Notes: generated from the letters alone by a model not told the origin. A DNA stretch of 64,000 nucleotides from Bacteroidales bacterium (GCA_023229525.1 JALNZC010000013.1:24928-88927); one strand, 5' to 3'. Counted from the stretch's first letter, positions 1 to 9,145 are shown. Numbers and translations: made by a program.

Positions 1-281
1 TGAACCTGTACCCTGAAAGATATGCAGCAGAGTTGGATGGTAAACCACTTGATGTATCCACTTTTGAATTCGATCTTTTATTATTGTTGGCCAGGAATAA
101 AGGAAGGGTATTATCAAGGGATGCAATTATGGACTCCCTTCGGGGGATTGACTGGTCGGCCTTCGATCGTTCTGTTGATATGCTGATAAGCCGGTTAAGG
201 CAAAAACTTAATGACGACCCTAAAAATCCCAGGTTTATCAGAACAATACGTAATGCAGGATATATATTCATTGGGGAGTAA
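1..281 (+). CDS. OmpR-family response regulator, C-terminal part (truncated by window edge)
   Basis: The frame is open to the first base, so the start and the receiver domain lie outside the window. The visible part is a complete OmpR/PhoB winged-helix effector domain: a beta strand near 'LDGKPLDVS', the 'FEFDLLLLLARNKGRVLSR' helix region, then the recognition helix with 'FDRSVDMLISRLRQKL' and the C-terminal hairpin 'IRTIRNAGYIFI'. It would bind DNA as the output half of a two-component system. The kinase gene starts 12 bases after its stop, so the two form one operon and almost certainly a cognate pair. The signal and target genes cannot be inferred. Confidence 0.9.
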   Translation, partial: NLYPERYAAELDGKPLDVSTFEFDLLLLLARNKGRVLSRDAIMDSLRGIDWSAFDRSVDMLISRLRQKLNDDPKNPRFIRTIRNAGYIFIGE

Positions 282-293
282 AATTCAGAAGCC

Positions 294-1316
294 ATGAATT
301 TTCTTAAACAATTAAAATCACTTGCTCATTCATTTATCGCTAAACTCATAGGACTTATCATCTTATTGGCTTTTGCAATCATCCTCACGGTTTCTTTGTT
401 CAAAGGATTTATATTATCGGATAAAACGACACATCTTTTCATTTTTTTAATTGTGGTTATTATCCTGATTTTCTCGTTGGCTATTTATTTTGTTCATCGT
501 TTATTGTTACCTGTCCGTGAATTGAATAAAGGCGTAAAGGAAATAAGCAAAGGAAATCTTGATGTTCAGCTTGCTGTTAAAAGCACTGATGAACTGGGGA
601 AGCTGGCAAACGCTTTTAATCTGATGACAAAAAACCTGCGACTAATGGTTCGGTACAGAGAACAGTTGTTGCTCGATGTAAGTCATGAATTGCGCACACC
701 CCTTACCAGGGCGCTTTTGGCTCTTGAGATGGCAGATGAATCGGAGTATATAACTTCTGCCAAACGTAATCTGAAAGAAGTCCAGGCCATGATAACAGAA
801 CTGCTTGAAAACCAACGGTTAAAAAATGGGTTTGACAATCTTAATATTTCGAGAATTAGTATTAAAAACCTGATCACACGAATAGCAGAAGAATATTCAG
901 ACGTTCTTCCCGGAGTTAATATAAATCTCATTTCTGAAGGTTTGTTTATTGAAGCAGATGAAGAATTAATGAAGATAGTGCTCCGGAATCTTTTAGAAAA
1001 TGCACTTAAGCATTCACCTGAGAATTCCAGTCCGGTCGAACTATCAGTCATTGATAATGATGACCGTATTACTGTCCGGATTGAAGATTTCGGACAAGGA
1101 ATAAATCCGGATGAAATTGAAAAGGTTTTCGAACCATTTTACCGTACCGACAGATCTCGTTCACGAAAAACAGGCGGTTATGGCCTTGGGTTACACTTAT
1201 GCAAAAACATTATTGAGACCCATAACGGAGAAATTAAGATTTACAATAAAAATGAAGGGTATGGGCTAATTGTTGAGATTGTAATCAAAAGAAATTGGGA
1301 ACATCCGTCGATCTAG
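294..1316 (+). CDS. Sensor histidine kinase (HAMP, HisKA, HATPase)
   Basis: A 340-residue membrane kinase. Two hydrophobic segments (about residues 15-40 and 47-70) enclose almost no periplasmic loop, so it probably senses within or near the membrane. A HAMP domain follows (about 70-120), then the dimerisation box with the phospho-accepting His131 in 'VSHELRTPLTRA', and a catalytic domain with N box 'NLLENALKHS', G1 'DFGQGI' and G2 'GGYGLGLHL'. It would phosphorylate the response regulator encoded immediately upstream. All kinase motifs look intact. The ATG at 294 is the only start that keeps the first membrane segment. Confidence 0.92.
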   Translation: MNFLKQLKSLAHSFIAKLIGLIILLAFAIILTVSLFKGFILSDKTTHLFIFLIVVIILIFSLAIYFVHRLLLPVRELNKGVKEISKGNLDVQLAVKSTDELGKLANAFNLMTKNLRLMVRYREQLLLDVSHELRTPLTRALLALEMADESEYITSAKRNLKEVQAMITELLENQRLKNGFDNLNISRISIKNLITRIAEEYSDVLPGVNINLISEGLFIEADEELMKIVLRNLLENALKHSPENSSPVELSVIDNDDRITVRIEDFGQGINPDEIEKVFEPFYRTDRSRSRKTGGYGLGLHLCKNIIETHNGEIKIYNKNEGYGLIVEIVIKRNWEHPSI

Positions 1317-1337
1317 GATTTAAATTTTTAGCACAAT

Positions 1338-1655
1338 CTATAAATAGTCCTCTCGTGGCGGAGTGAAGACATCGATTATTTCTCCACTTTCAATTACTTC
1401 TAAAGAGTGTTCAACATTTTCAGGTATGGTATAACTGTCACCCTGATAAATAATCTCATTGATATCCTCATATATTATCCTGTATTTCCCGGAAAGCACA
1501 TATCCGATCTGCTCGTTGGGATGAGAATGGAGAGGGACTTTGTTCTCTATTTTCAGGTTCATCTTGGTAACCATTGTTTTTTCTCCAACCGCAACAACTT
1601 CAAATGAGACTCCTTTAAATTGGCGTTTTCCAGTATTTTCTTTTTTTGTTATCAT
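1338..1655 (-). CDS. Small single-domain cupin protein
   Basis: A 105-residue protein with one cupin barrel. The metal-binding signature is visible as 'PLHSHPNEQIGYVLSGKYRI' (two His and a Glu-type ligand of motif 1) and the 'PENVEHSLEVIE' segment of motif 2. Small stand-alone cupins of this type bind a divalent metal and act as isomerases, dioxygenases or ligand sensors; nothing here fixes the substrate. There is no signal peptide, so it should be cytoplasmic. It converges on the histidine kinase gene with a 21-base gap and stands alone. Confidence 0.8.
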   Translation of the reverse strand: MITKKENTGKRQFKGVSFEVVAVGEKTMVTKMNLKIENKVPLHSHPNEQIGYVLSGKYRIIYEDINEIIYQGDSYTIPENVEHSLEVIESGEIIDVFTPPREDYL

Positions 1656-1758
1656 AATAATAGATTTTTCAATTTCCTAAAATTATATTTCATCAAGGTC
1701 CCCCAAACACCTTCACTGATAAACCCTGCAATTAAACCGGAGTAAATGATTTTAAATG

Positions 1759-1970
1759 TTGAGGCCACTCCGAAAAGTAGCTTATGGTAAATCTACCCAT
1801 CCCCAGCCCCTCCCTGCCCACAGGGAGGGGAGCATCTCTGCTCCGGCAAAATACTGTATATCTTGTTATTGGGTATGGTGGCGCTTTTCCCATCCCTTTT
1901 CAAGGAAGGGGTTGGGGGTGGGTAGATTGGCTGCAAACCTTTTTCGTAGACTTTTCGGAGCAGGCTCAAT
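1759..1970. repeat. Nested inverted-repeat element, MITE/REP-like
   Basis: This element fills most of the stretch between the cupin gene and the trmO-like gene. The outer arms (about 1759-1778 and 1951-1970) match at 16 of 20 positions as inverted repeats built on the core CTTTTCGGAG. Inside them a second pair of arms reads CTACCCATCCCCAGCCCCTCC on one side and an inverted near-copy (GGAAGGGGTTGGGGGTGGGTAG) on the other, about 1793-1926. The left inner arm also folds on itself (CCCTCCCTG/CAGGGAGGG). The unit of about 210 bases has no convincing gene. It resembles a non-autonomous mobile element or a large transcript hairpin; which one is not decided by the sequence. Confidence 0.6.
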
Positions 1971-2011
1971 GTTTTATTTTTCATCGCTATGCATAAAATG
2001 AGAACAATATT

Positions 2012-2470
2012 TTATTTCCAATAATTTTTCATCATTTCCGAAACCCATAAAGGTTGAACGATTTCTCTGTTGGGCAGGAACTCTTTAAATACGGGTTTAA
2101 TATCCAATACCATTGTTCCATCTATCGCATCAAGGTACTTTACCTTTATTTTTCGTTCAGTATGTGCTATGAGTTCCACGGTACAAATTCCAATCCTGTT
2201 TGGCCTGTCTTTTTTTCTTTGTCCGAAGATGCCAACCAAAGGATAATCCGGATTGCCCCGTGGGCGACCTGAAAAAACAATTTCATTTGCTTTTACTTTG
2301 TCAAAATAATAGACTATTTCAAGATGTGAAAAATCGGAGATACAATTCAACGCTTCTGTTGGAATATCATCTGAAAGTTCTATCTCGGAAATTACTTCTT
2401 CCCAAAAATCATCAATCGGTTCTTTTCGCGAATTTTTAACTGTTCCTATAGGTCTTAATTTAATTTCCAT
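2012..2470 (-). CDS. trmO: TrmO/TsaA-family tRNA methyltransferase-like protein
   Basis: A 152-residue protein of the UPF0066/TsaA fold. Family landmarks are 'LRPIGTVKNSR' at the N-terminus, 'SDFSHLEIVYYFD', 'RPNRIGICTVEL' and 'LDAIDGTMVLDIKP'. In the characterised member, TrmO, this beta-barrel domain uses S-adenosylmethionine to N6-methylate t6A37 of certain tRNAs. The protein is shorter than E. coli TrmO and contains only the TsaA domain without the C-terminal extension, so equivalence of substrate is an inference. It is a lone gene convergent with nothing coding, 45 bases downstream of the unknown gene at 2516-2866. Confidence 0.75.
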   Translation of the reverse strand: MEIKLRPIGTVKNSRKEPIDDFWEEVISEIELSDDIPTEALNCISDFSHLEIVYYFDKVKANEIVFSGRPRGNPDYPLVGIFGQRKKDRPNRIGICTVELIAHTERKIKVKYLDAIDGTMVLDIKPVFKEFLPNREIVQPLWVSEMMKNYWK

Positions 2471-2515
2471 CTTGTTAATTTTACAAAATATTAAATACAG
2501 CTAATCTCCAGATGT

Positions 2516-2866
2516 TCACTTGAACTTTTGTAAGCTTTCTTCAATTGATGAAATGATGTTGAGTGGGTTCTCATTTAATTGAATGCCAATGGAGACATGT
2601 CCGTCCCTGAAAGGCTTCACAAATTCATAGAAATTGCCATAGCGAACCAGAACGAATTCTGCTCCCCCACAATCAATGTTGCCCCGTTGTGTTACGAGCT
2701 TCAGCAGGGTTGGATTCACAATGAGTTCTTCATATTTGTCGGATTCCGAACTGCTGGTATTCTGCAATTCTTGCCTGACTGAGGAAATTAATTTCCCATT
2801 GGTGTATATTGCTACATAGCGAATACCTAGGGATAACGAAAATATGATATCCATTAATTGTTCCAT
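2516..2866 (-). CDS. Unknown 116-residue protein
   Basis: I do not recognise the family. The protein is soluble, has no signal peptide, and begins with a hydrophobic stretch 'GIRYVAIYTNGKLISS' followed by alternating short strands and helices; the pattern is faintly like the profilin/roadblock-type small sensory fold ('RYVAIYTNGKLI ... FVLVRYGNFYEFVKPF'), but this is a guess. It contains a single Cys. It lies in the same direction as, and just upstream of, the trmO-like gene, and just downstream of the efflux operon's last gene (gap of 46 bases), so it could be read from either. Confidence 0.55.
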   Translation of the reverse strand: MEQLMDIIFSLSLGIRYVAIYTNGKLISSVRQELQNTSSSESDKYEELIVNPTLLKLVTQRGNIDCGGAEFVLVRYGNFYEFVKPFRDGHVSIGIQLNENPLNIISSIEESLQKFK

Positions 2867-2912
2867 ACAGAATCAGTATTAAATTTCTCCGGTAAAGTTA
2901 TCAATGAAAGCA

Positions 2913-5900
2913 TCACCCCAGAACCGGCGGCATTAATTTATAGATCACCGGGGTGACGATACGTGAAAGCAATGTTGAACTGATCAATCCGCCAATGATA
3001 ACGATGGCCAGAGGTGAGATCAGGGGGTTGGTAGAGATGGCAATCGGCATCAACCCCCCGATTGCCGTCATTGAAGTGAGGATGATGGGCAGAAAACGTA
3101 TTTCCGAAGCGCTACGGATTGCGTCGTCAAGGGATGTGCCTTCCCTCCTCATCTGGTTCGTAAAATCGACCAGCAAAATGGTGTTCTTCACCTCAATTCC
3201 CGCAAGTGCGATCAGTCCGATGATGGCAACAAAAGAAACAGAATTCCCTGTTATCCAGAGTGCTGTCATCGCCCCGACCAGTCCGAGCGGGATCACCGAA
3301 AGAACGATCAGGGCATTCCGGAAGGATTTGAAGAGCAGGATCAGCACGCTAATGAACAGGAAGGTAGCCACGATAATGACACTTGTAAAACCACCAAATG
3401 CTTCGTTACGACTTTCGAATTCTCCACCCATCGAATAGGAATAACCGGCCGGCATCTTGAACTTGTCCATTTTACCTATTACCTCCGCGTTGACATTATC
3501 GTTCAGGAATCCTTTCCGAACAAAGGAGGTGACGGAGATTGTCCGGATCTTATTGTAGTGGTCGATTGAAAGAGGAGAAGATTCCAGCCGAAGCGAGGCA
3601 AGTTGCTTAAGAGGTACAGCTGCCCCCATGTTGCTGTTCACATAGAGATCGTTGAATACGTCAAGTCTTGGTCTTCCTTCATGCGGGGTACCCACCAGAA
3701 TATCATAACCCGTACCGTCAGCATCAGTAAACCTGCCGGTTTTAAGGCCGGCCACAGCCATACGGACTGTCCGGCCTATATTTACCGTAGGTATACCCAG
3801 TTGTTGTGCTTTGTCTTTATTTACAGCCACTATCATATCCGTTTTCAGATATTTAACCGGATTATTGACATACATGGTTCCCCTCATGCCTTTAAGCAGC
3901 GTCTCTACCCTGCCTGCCATTTGTCTCAGGGTATCCAGATTTTCCCCGAAAAGCCTGACTTCTACAGGCGCAGGGACCATCATACCCTGTTCAAAATTCT
4001 TCACTTCGACACGTGCTCCCGGGTACGGAGTCCAGTTTTTCCTGAGAGATTCAATGATCTCCAGTTTCTTTTTGGGATTAGTTTCGGGATTCAGTTGAAC
4101 AAAGATCTCTGCAAAATCGCTACGGACGTTTGCCTGTGGTACGTTATAGTAGACCTGTGGATTTCCTTTCCCTATGTTTGAAGCAAAGTACTTCACATGG
4201 GGTTCCTTAGCCAACTGCCGTTCGATATCATGGGTTATAGAATCCGTGTACGCCAATCCCGATTGCAGTGGGGTTTCGATCCGAACCAGGAACTGGGGTT
4301 TCTCAGAGGATGGGAAAAGGCTGGTACCGATTACCTTGAATAATGCGAGAGATCCTGCAAAAAGAAGTCCGGCAATGCTGATAGTGATCCACGGTCTTGC
4401 AATGGCACGGTTAAGTACCTTTGAATAGAGACCGCTGATTAGCAGGCGTTTCATGCCGCGCATGAAAATATTGCCGCGCGATGGACCCTGATGTTCCTTC
4501 AGGATACGGCCGGCGAGAAGCGGTATAACCGTAAGAGAGACCACCAGGGAAGCGAGCACACTCATTACTACTGCCATGGGAAGCCCACGGATGAAATCAC
4601 CAGCCGTTTCGGGCATGAATGCCAACGGTAAAAATGCAATGATAAGTGTAATCGTGCAGCCTGTAACAGCAAGGCCGATCTGGTTGGTTGCTTTGAGCAC
4701 GGCTTCTTTCCTACTGAATCCCTGTAACATCCACCGTTCAATGTTTTCAATAACCACGATGCTGTCGTCGACCAGTATCCCAAGGGCAACGACCAGACCC
4801 ACGATGGTCATCTGGGTCAGGGTGAAGCCGGTCATGTTGAGAAATATGATCCCCATGGCCAGTGAGAGCGGGATAGAGATCATCACGATAAGTGAAGAAC
4901 GAAAACCAAGGGGCAGCAAGGTGATGGATAAAAGCAGAATCGCAATAAGGAAATCGGTTCCAAGGTCGGTAAGGCGCTTGTTTACGTTGTCGGCCTGGTC
5001 AAAGTTCTGTACCAGATCGATGGTAGGTGGCAGGCTTTTCTTAAAACGCCCGATCACCGGTTTGTACACCTTCTGGACCGAAGTAATGTTATTACCCGGT
5101 TTCAGCGCCGCTACAACGAATACACAGCGGTGGCCGTTGAGGCGGGTGTTATAATCGGAAGATGCCATGTCCTGGTAAACATCGGCAATGTCACGCATAA
5201 AAATATTCCGCCCGTTAACAGAATAAACGATCGCATTCCGGATATCCTCAACACTAGTAAATTTTCCGCTGGTTTTTACATTGAACGATTTGTTTCCTGC
5301 TTCAATGCTCCCACCGGGGATGGCCGACATTTCGCTCTGGATGGTTCCAAAAACCGCGTTCAGCGGTAGATTCATACGGGCCATCTTCTCCGGATGAAGA
5401 TCAACCCTGACAAGTTGTTCTTCCAGCCCATGAATCTCCACATTTTTCAGAGCCGGGATTTTTTCAAGTTCATCCTGCAGGTCTTCCGCTTTTTTTCTGA
5501 GTTTTTCTGACGAGATGTTTTCGGAAACGAGGGCCGTCTGAATCACATTTACACTGGAAGGAGTGACCTTCTGTACTTCAATGCTGACGATCTCCTCGGG
5601 AAGCTCTTTACGGGTGGCATTCACCTCACGCACAAGTTCCTGGTACTTATCATCCGCATTCGTCCCGTATGCATATTCCACGTTGAGTACTGCAATCCCA
5701 TCGCCTATGTTGCTTTTTATCCGTTTGATGTTTTCAAGCGCATAGATCTTTTTTTCAAGCGGATCTACCACCAGTTCTTCCATATCTTTCGGACTGGTGC
5801 CGGGATATACGATGACCACCGGGAAAAACGAAGTATGCAGTTCCGGATCTTCCGAACGCGGCATTGTCAGGATAGTCGAGATACCCAGTACAACGACCAT

Positions 5901-5957
5901 CAGGAACATCACAATGGTGAACTGGGAATTTTTTATTGCTAATTCTGTGATTTTCAT
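2913..5957 (-). CDS. RND-family efflux pump, inner-membrane transporter (HAE-1 type)
   Basis: A proton-driven tripartite efflux transporter of about 1014 residues, the usual AcrB-family length. Twelve membrane segments are expected: one at the N-terminus ('FTIVMFLMVVVLGIST'), two large periplasmic loops, and two clusters of five to six. The proton-relay signature in TM4 is 'GILVDDSIVVIENIERW', with the paired Asp of drug (HAE-1) rather than metal pumps, and the matching TM10 lysine in 'GIEVKNTILLVDF'. The frame is open 21 codons further upstream into the adaptor gene, but the Met at 5957 starts the conserved 'MKITELAIKN' end and leaves a 13-base gap, so I use it. It is last in the tetR-tolC-adaptor-pump operon. 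Confidence 0.93.
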   Translation of the reverse strand: MKITELAIKNSQFTIVMFLMVVVLGISTILTMPRSEDPELHTSFFPVVIVYPGTSPKDMEELVVDPLEKKIYALENIKRIKSNIGDGIAVLNVEYAYGTNADDKYQELVREVNATRKELPEEIVSIEVQKVTPSSVNVIQTALVSENISSEKLRKKAEDLQDELEKIPALKNVEIHGLEEQLVRVDLHPEKMARMNLPLNAVFGTIQSEMSAIPGGSIEAGNKSFNVKTSGKFTSVEDIRNAIVYSVNGRNIFMRDIADVYQDMASSDYNTRLNGHRCVFVVAALKPGNNITSVQKVYKPVIGRFKKSLPPTIDLVQNFDQADNVNKRLTDLGTDFLIAILLLSITLLPLGFRSSLIVMISIPLSLAMGIIFLNMTGFTLTQMTIVGLVVALGILVDDSIVVIENIERWMLQGFSRKEAVLKATNQIGLAVTGCTITLIIAFLPLAFMPETAGDFIRGLPMAVVMSVLASLVVSLTVIPLLAGRILKEHQGPSRGNIFMRGMKRLLISGLYSKVLNRAIARPWITISIAGLLFAGSLALFKVIGTSLFPSSEKPQFLVRIETPLQSGLAYTDSITHDIERQLAKEPHVKYFASNIGKGNPQVYYNVPQANVRSDFAEIFVQLNPETNPKKKLEIIESLRKNWTPYPGARVEVKNFEQGMMVPAPVEVRLFGENLDTLRQMAGRVETLLKGMRGTMYVNNPVKYLKTDMIVAVNKDKAQQLGIPTVNIGRTVRMAVAGLKTGRFTDADGTGYDILVGTPHEGRPRLDVFNDLYVNSNMGAAVPLKQLASLRLESSPLSIDHYNKIRTISVTSFVRKGFLNDNVNAEVIGKMDKFKMPAGYSYSMGGEFESRNEAFGGFTSVIIVATFLFISVLILLFKSFRNALIVLSVIPLGLVGAMTALWITGNSVSFVAIIGLIALAGIEVKNTILLVDFTNQMRREGTSLDDAIRSASEIRFLPIILTSMTAIGGLMPIAISTNPLISPLAIVIIGGLISSTLLSRIVTPVIYKLMPPVLG

Positions 5958-5970
5958 AAACAGACAGGAA

Positions 5971-7014
5971 TCAGTGAATAATGTTGATAAGAGAATTGTC
6001 CGAAAGGTATGCGCTCCCACTGACGATCAGGGAATTACATCCTTCAAGACCGCCATCGATCAACATGTTATTGCGGGTAATCCCGGCAATGGAAACATTC
6101 GTACGGATGGCTTTTCGACGGTCATGGGTTACGAATACATAACCTTTGCTACCATCGCCATCCAGAAGGGCATCATAAGGAATGATCCAGAGTTTCCGGC
6201 CGTGTGATGGTGTGATTTTAACCTTGCCGAACATACCTGATGCTACGGAACGGCTGAGGCTCACCCTTGGTTTGATATCGATCGTAAAAGTGCCCGTGAC
6301 CGGATCAACTCCTTCAGATTTTTTAGTGACAGAGCCTCTGACTGATTTCATATCAGGCAAATCGGAGGTGATGATTGCGGAATCCCCTGTTGACAGGTTG
6401 CTCCATTGCCCATCGCTTACAGCCACCCTCAGGATCCAGTTTCCGTCGCCAGCTCCGTTGGTCTGAAACACCGGTGTGCCCGGACTGACTACCTGCCCTT
6501 CATTCACGAATTTCCTGAGTACATAGCCATTCTCCGTCGCACGGATCTCCGAGAAGTTCTTATTGAAACGGGCTGTCTTGAGTTGTTCATTCGCAATGTC
6601 TAGTCCTGTCCGGGCGTTTTGAAACTGCTCTAGAGTGACCACACTGTCACGGTATAGATTGCTTAGTCTGTTGAAATCGCGTTGAGCTTTCTCATAGGCC
6701 AGGTTGGCCTGGGTCACCTGGGCCGTAATTTCCGTCAGATCGAGTGTTGCAAGCAACTGGCCCTTTTTAATCGCATCACCTTCCCTGACGAACAGGTGTT
6801 GTACAATACCTCCGGTTTTAAACGAACGCATGGTTTCATCATCGGTAGTGAAACTGCCGGATGCATACACCGGTTCATATACGGTTTGCTGCTGCAGGGT
6901 GATCACTTTTACCGGAACCGGGACTTCGGTTGTTACATACGGTTTTATTTCGGAACGGCTGCATGCTGCGATAATCACAGGGAGCAAAAAAAGATATAAT
7001 CTGTTTGTTTTCAT
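5971..7014 (-). CDS. RND efflux periplasmic adaptor (membrane fusion lipoprotein)
   Basis: A 347-residue periplasmic adaptor. It opens with a lipoprotein signal peptide ending in 'IIAAC' (Cys18), then a barrel-sandwich/lipoyl half ('VREGDAIKKGQLLATLD'), a coiled-coil hairpin ('AQVTQANLAYEKAQRDFNR'), the second lipoyl half ('IRATENGYVLRKFVNEGQVVSPG') and a beta-barrel/membrane-proximal region. Such proteins bridge the pump and the outer-membrane channel. It sits between the tolC-like gene (11-base gap) and the pump gene, which confirms the pairing. Confidence 0.92.
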   Translation of the reverse strand: MKTNRLYLFLLPVIIAACSRSEIKPYVTTEVPVPVKVITLQQQTVYEPVYASGSFTTDDETMRSFKTGGIVQHLFVREGDAIKKGQLLATLDLTEITAQVTQANLAYEKAQRDFNRLSNLYRDSVVTLEQFQNARTGLDIANEQLKTARFNKNFSEIRATENGYVLRKFVNEGQVVSPGTPVFQTNGAGDGNWILRVAVSDGQWSNLSTGDSAIITSDLPDMKSVRGSVTKKSEGVDPVTGTFTIDIKPRVSLSRSVASGMFGKVKITPSHGRKLWIIPYDALLDGDGSKGYVFVTHDRRKAIRTNVSIAGITRNNMLIDGGLEGCNSLIVSGSAYLSDNSLINIIH

Positions 7015-7025
7015 GTGTTTGATTT

Positions 7026-8393
7026 TTAAATTGTGGATGATGCTGTTTGACGTTTCAGGTCGGCATAGGCCGACAATACTTTATATCTGTTCAATTTTAC
7101 CTGGATCTCGGATGCTGTAAGCTGATTTCGTGCATCCATGAATTCTATCAGGCTGTTGATTCCTTCCGCGTAACCTTTATCGATCAGATTGAAATAGGCT
7201 CTGGCGCTTTTATATTGCTTTTCGGAAGATTCGAGGTTAACCATTGCAGTACTGAGGTTATTACGTGCAACTCCAGCTGCAACAGTGAATTGTTTACTTG
7301 TATTTTCAGTACGGATGGCCAAATCGTCCATTTCAAGTTTTGTTGTGGAGATCTTCACGCTGTTGCGGAGGCCGCTGAAGATGGGAATGGTGACCTGGAA
7401 CCCTGCCAGGATATACTTGCTTTTACTGTCGAATTGCCAATCAAAAGCCTGTGAGCCCAAGTCGACAAAGGTGTTGACTTTCGGAACGGCATAACGCTGG
7501 TTCATACTGAGCTCTGCCTGGCGGATGGAGGTGGCAGTAACAAGTTCCTTCAGTTCGCTCCGGTTCATAATAACCGGGGTCTCCGAGATCGCCTTTGAGA
7601 GTTCGGGAGGCAATGGCAACGATTCATAAATAACGGTATCAGCAAGCGGCCGGTTCAGCAGGAAATTAAACCATGAACGGGCATTCTGCTGTTGGTTTTC
7701 CACTTCATGAAGCCTGGAAGTGATCGCCTCTATTTCGCTCTCTGCCCGAAGGATATTGGCCGCCAGGCCTTTGCCGTTGCGAACCAGCGATTCATTGATC
7801 TGCAGGTTTCGCCTGACAAGATCCTGTGCGCTTTCATAGACCTTAGCCGCATCCACAGCCAGGCAATAGTTGTAATATGCCGTTTCGATATCGTGGATGA
7901 GCTCTTGCCGGTAAGTTTCAACTTCATACTCGACCAAATGTATTTCCTGTTTTTTGATCCTGTAATTATAATACAGATCTGTGTTTACCAGAGGGTATGC
8001 AATTCTCACCCGGGCATCATAAAAATTCTTTGGCAGAAGATGGATGTCACTATTTTCGACCTGAGGGAAATTATGTGACGAAGTTAACTGGTTCAGGGTG
8101 GAATAGACCGGATTTAATAGGTCTCCCACCGGGAACTCGATAGTACGCCCTCCTTCAGCCCATGTATAATCACCGGTAAAACCTGCAGAAGGGTAAAACC
8201 AGCTCCTGGCCTCTTTCAGCGCCAGCAGGCTCTGTTCAAGCCCAATATTCTTCTGTTTCATGACCAGGTTGTTGGCTAACCCTTCTTCTATATACTTTGG
8301 AAGATATACCTGGGCTCTGATCGAAGCGGGATGAACAAATCCCACGATAAGGAGTGCACTAATAAATAACATCTCTAATTTATTATACATCAT
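7026..8393 (-). CDS. TolC-family outer-membrane efflux channel
   Basis: A 455-residue outer-membrane factor. A signal peptide of about 28 residues ('LLIVGFVHPASIRAQ') is followed by the two long-helix repeats of the family ('AYYNYCLAVDAAKVYESAQDL', 'GLAANILRAESEIEAI') and the strands of the barrel. It would form the exit duct of the tripartite pump encoded downstream. The Met at 8393 is next to a second Met; either can be the start. A candidate TetR operator lies between this gene and the regulator gene, suggesting that the three pump genes can be transcribed separately from tetR. Confidence 0.9.
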   Translation of the reverse strand: MMYNKLEMLFISALLIVGFVHPASIRAQVYLPKYIEEGLANNLVMKQKNIGLEQSLLALKEARSWFYPSAGFTGDYTWAEGGRTIEFPVGDLLNPVYSTLNQLTSSHNFPQVENSDIHLLPKNFYDARVRIAYPLVNTDLYYNYRIKKQEIHLVEYEVETYRQELIHDIETAYYNYCLAVDAAKVYESAQDLVRRNLQINESLVRNGKGLAANILRAESEIEAITSRLHEVENQQQNARSWFNFLLNRPLADTVIYESLPLPPELSKAISETPVIMNRSELKELVTATSIRQAELSMNQRYAVPKVNTFVDLGSQAFDWQFDSKSKYILAGFQVTIPIFSGLRNSVKISTTKLEMDDLAIRTENTSKQFTVAAGVARNNLSTAMVNLESSEKQYKSARAYFNLIDKGYAEGINSLIEFMDARNQLTASEIQVKLNRYKVLSAYADLKRQTASSTI

Positions 8394-8397
8394 ATAT

Positions 8398-8423
8398 ATT
8401 ATTAACAGTGTTTAGTATGAATA
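8398..8423 (-). promoter_or_regulatory. Candidate TetR operator and promoter in front of the pump genes
   Basis: On the minus strand the 15-base string ATACTAAACACTGTT (8404-8418) is identical to the string at 9087-9101 in front of tetR. It lies between a TTTG (-33-like, just upstream) and a TAATAATA stretch where a -7 box would be, and 11 bases before the tolC-like start. Repetition of the same dyad in front of the regulator and its neighbours is the basis of the call; promoter activity is inferred. Confidence 0.55.
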
Positions 8424-8432
8424 CAAAAAAAA

Positions 8433-9062
8433 CTAAATTTTGTCCAATATTTTGACAAGTTCTTCAAATCCGCTCAAATGAACTGGTGGATGATCACCAT
8501 CAATACCCATGCAATCGATACCTTTACAACGGTCACGTATTTCCAATGCAACCATGCCGTGAACACAACTCCATATCAGGAAAGAGAGTGCATCGGGATC
8601 ATGACCTGCGAAACGGCCTGCAGCCATGCATTCCTTCACGGTATTGGCCAGAAATCCAAATGCTCTTTCTCCATCATGCCAATTCTTCTCCTTTACTTTT
8701 TCGAGGAAATTCATCGGGGCCTTGGCCATAAACATAAGATCGTACCTTTCGGTATCCTCAAATGCGAACTCAAGGTAGACTCTGCCAATCGCCTTAAGTC
8801 TTTCAAGCGGGTCAGCCACAGCCATAAGAACTGAACTTCTGGTAGCCAGTTCATTGAATGCAAAGGAATGAAGCTCATGGAGGATCTCATCCTTGTCTTT
8901 GAAATAAAGGTAGATTGTTGCCGGACTATATTCGATACGCTCGGCAATATTGCGGATGGAAGTTTCATCGATACCTTTTTCAATGAAAAGTTCATGTGCA
9001 GCTTTCAGTATCAAAGCTTTAAGCTCGAGTTTTTCTTTGCTTTTCCGTTCAATGATACCCAT
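8433..9062 (-). CDS. TetR/AcrR-family transcriptional repressor of the efflux operon
   Basis: A 209-residue regulator. The helix-turn-helix is at about residues 30-55 ('TSIRNIAERIEYSPATIYLYFKDKDEIL'), with the conserved 'YLYFKDKDEIL' helix; the remaining helical domain would bind the inducer. It is first in the minus-strand unit tetR-tolC-adaptor-pump, so it most likely represses its own promoter and the pump, with derepression by a toxic substrate. The inducer cannot be deduced. Confidence 0.9.
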   Translation of the reverse strand: MGIIERKSKEKLELKALILKAAHELFIEKGIDETSIRNIAERIEYSPATIYLYFKDKDEILHELHSFAFNELATRSSVLMAVADPLERLKAIGRVYLEFAFEDTERYDLMFMAKAPMNFLEKVKEKNWHDGERAFGFLANTVKECMAAGRFAGHDPDALSFLIWSCVHGMVALEIRDRCKGIDCMGIDGDHPPVHLSGFEELVKILDKI

Positions 9063-9081
9063 GATGAATAATTTAACGCTG

Positions 9082-9114
9082 CAAATATACTAAACACTGT
9101 TTATAAAATCCAAA
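9082..9114 (-). promoter_or_regulatory. tetR promoter with operator embedded in the spacer
   Basis: Read on the minus strand, TTTG (9114-9111) is followed after 21 bases by TATATTTG (9089-9082), matching the Bacteroidota primary-sigma pattern TTTG-N19-21-TAnnTTTG. The 13-base perfect dyad TAAACACTGTTTA (9091-9103) lies within that spacer, where a bound repressor would block polymerase. The same core recurs at 8404-8418. Confidence 0.65.
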
Positions 9115-9145
9115 TTTTTTAGCAATTATTTTTTATTTTTTTTTA

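Noticed and set aside
5958..6020. Upstream start for the RND pump gene
   Set aside because: It would overlap the adaptor gene by 50 bases; the Met at 5957 begins the conserved N-terminus.
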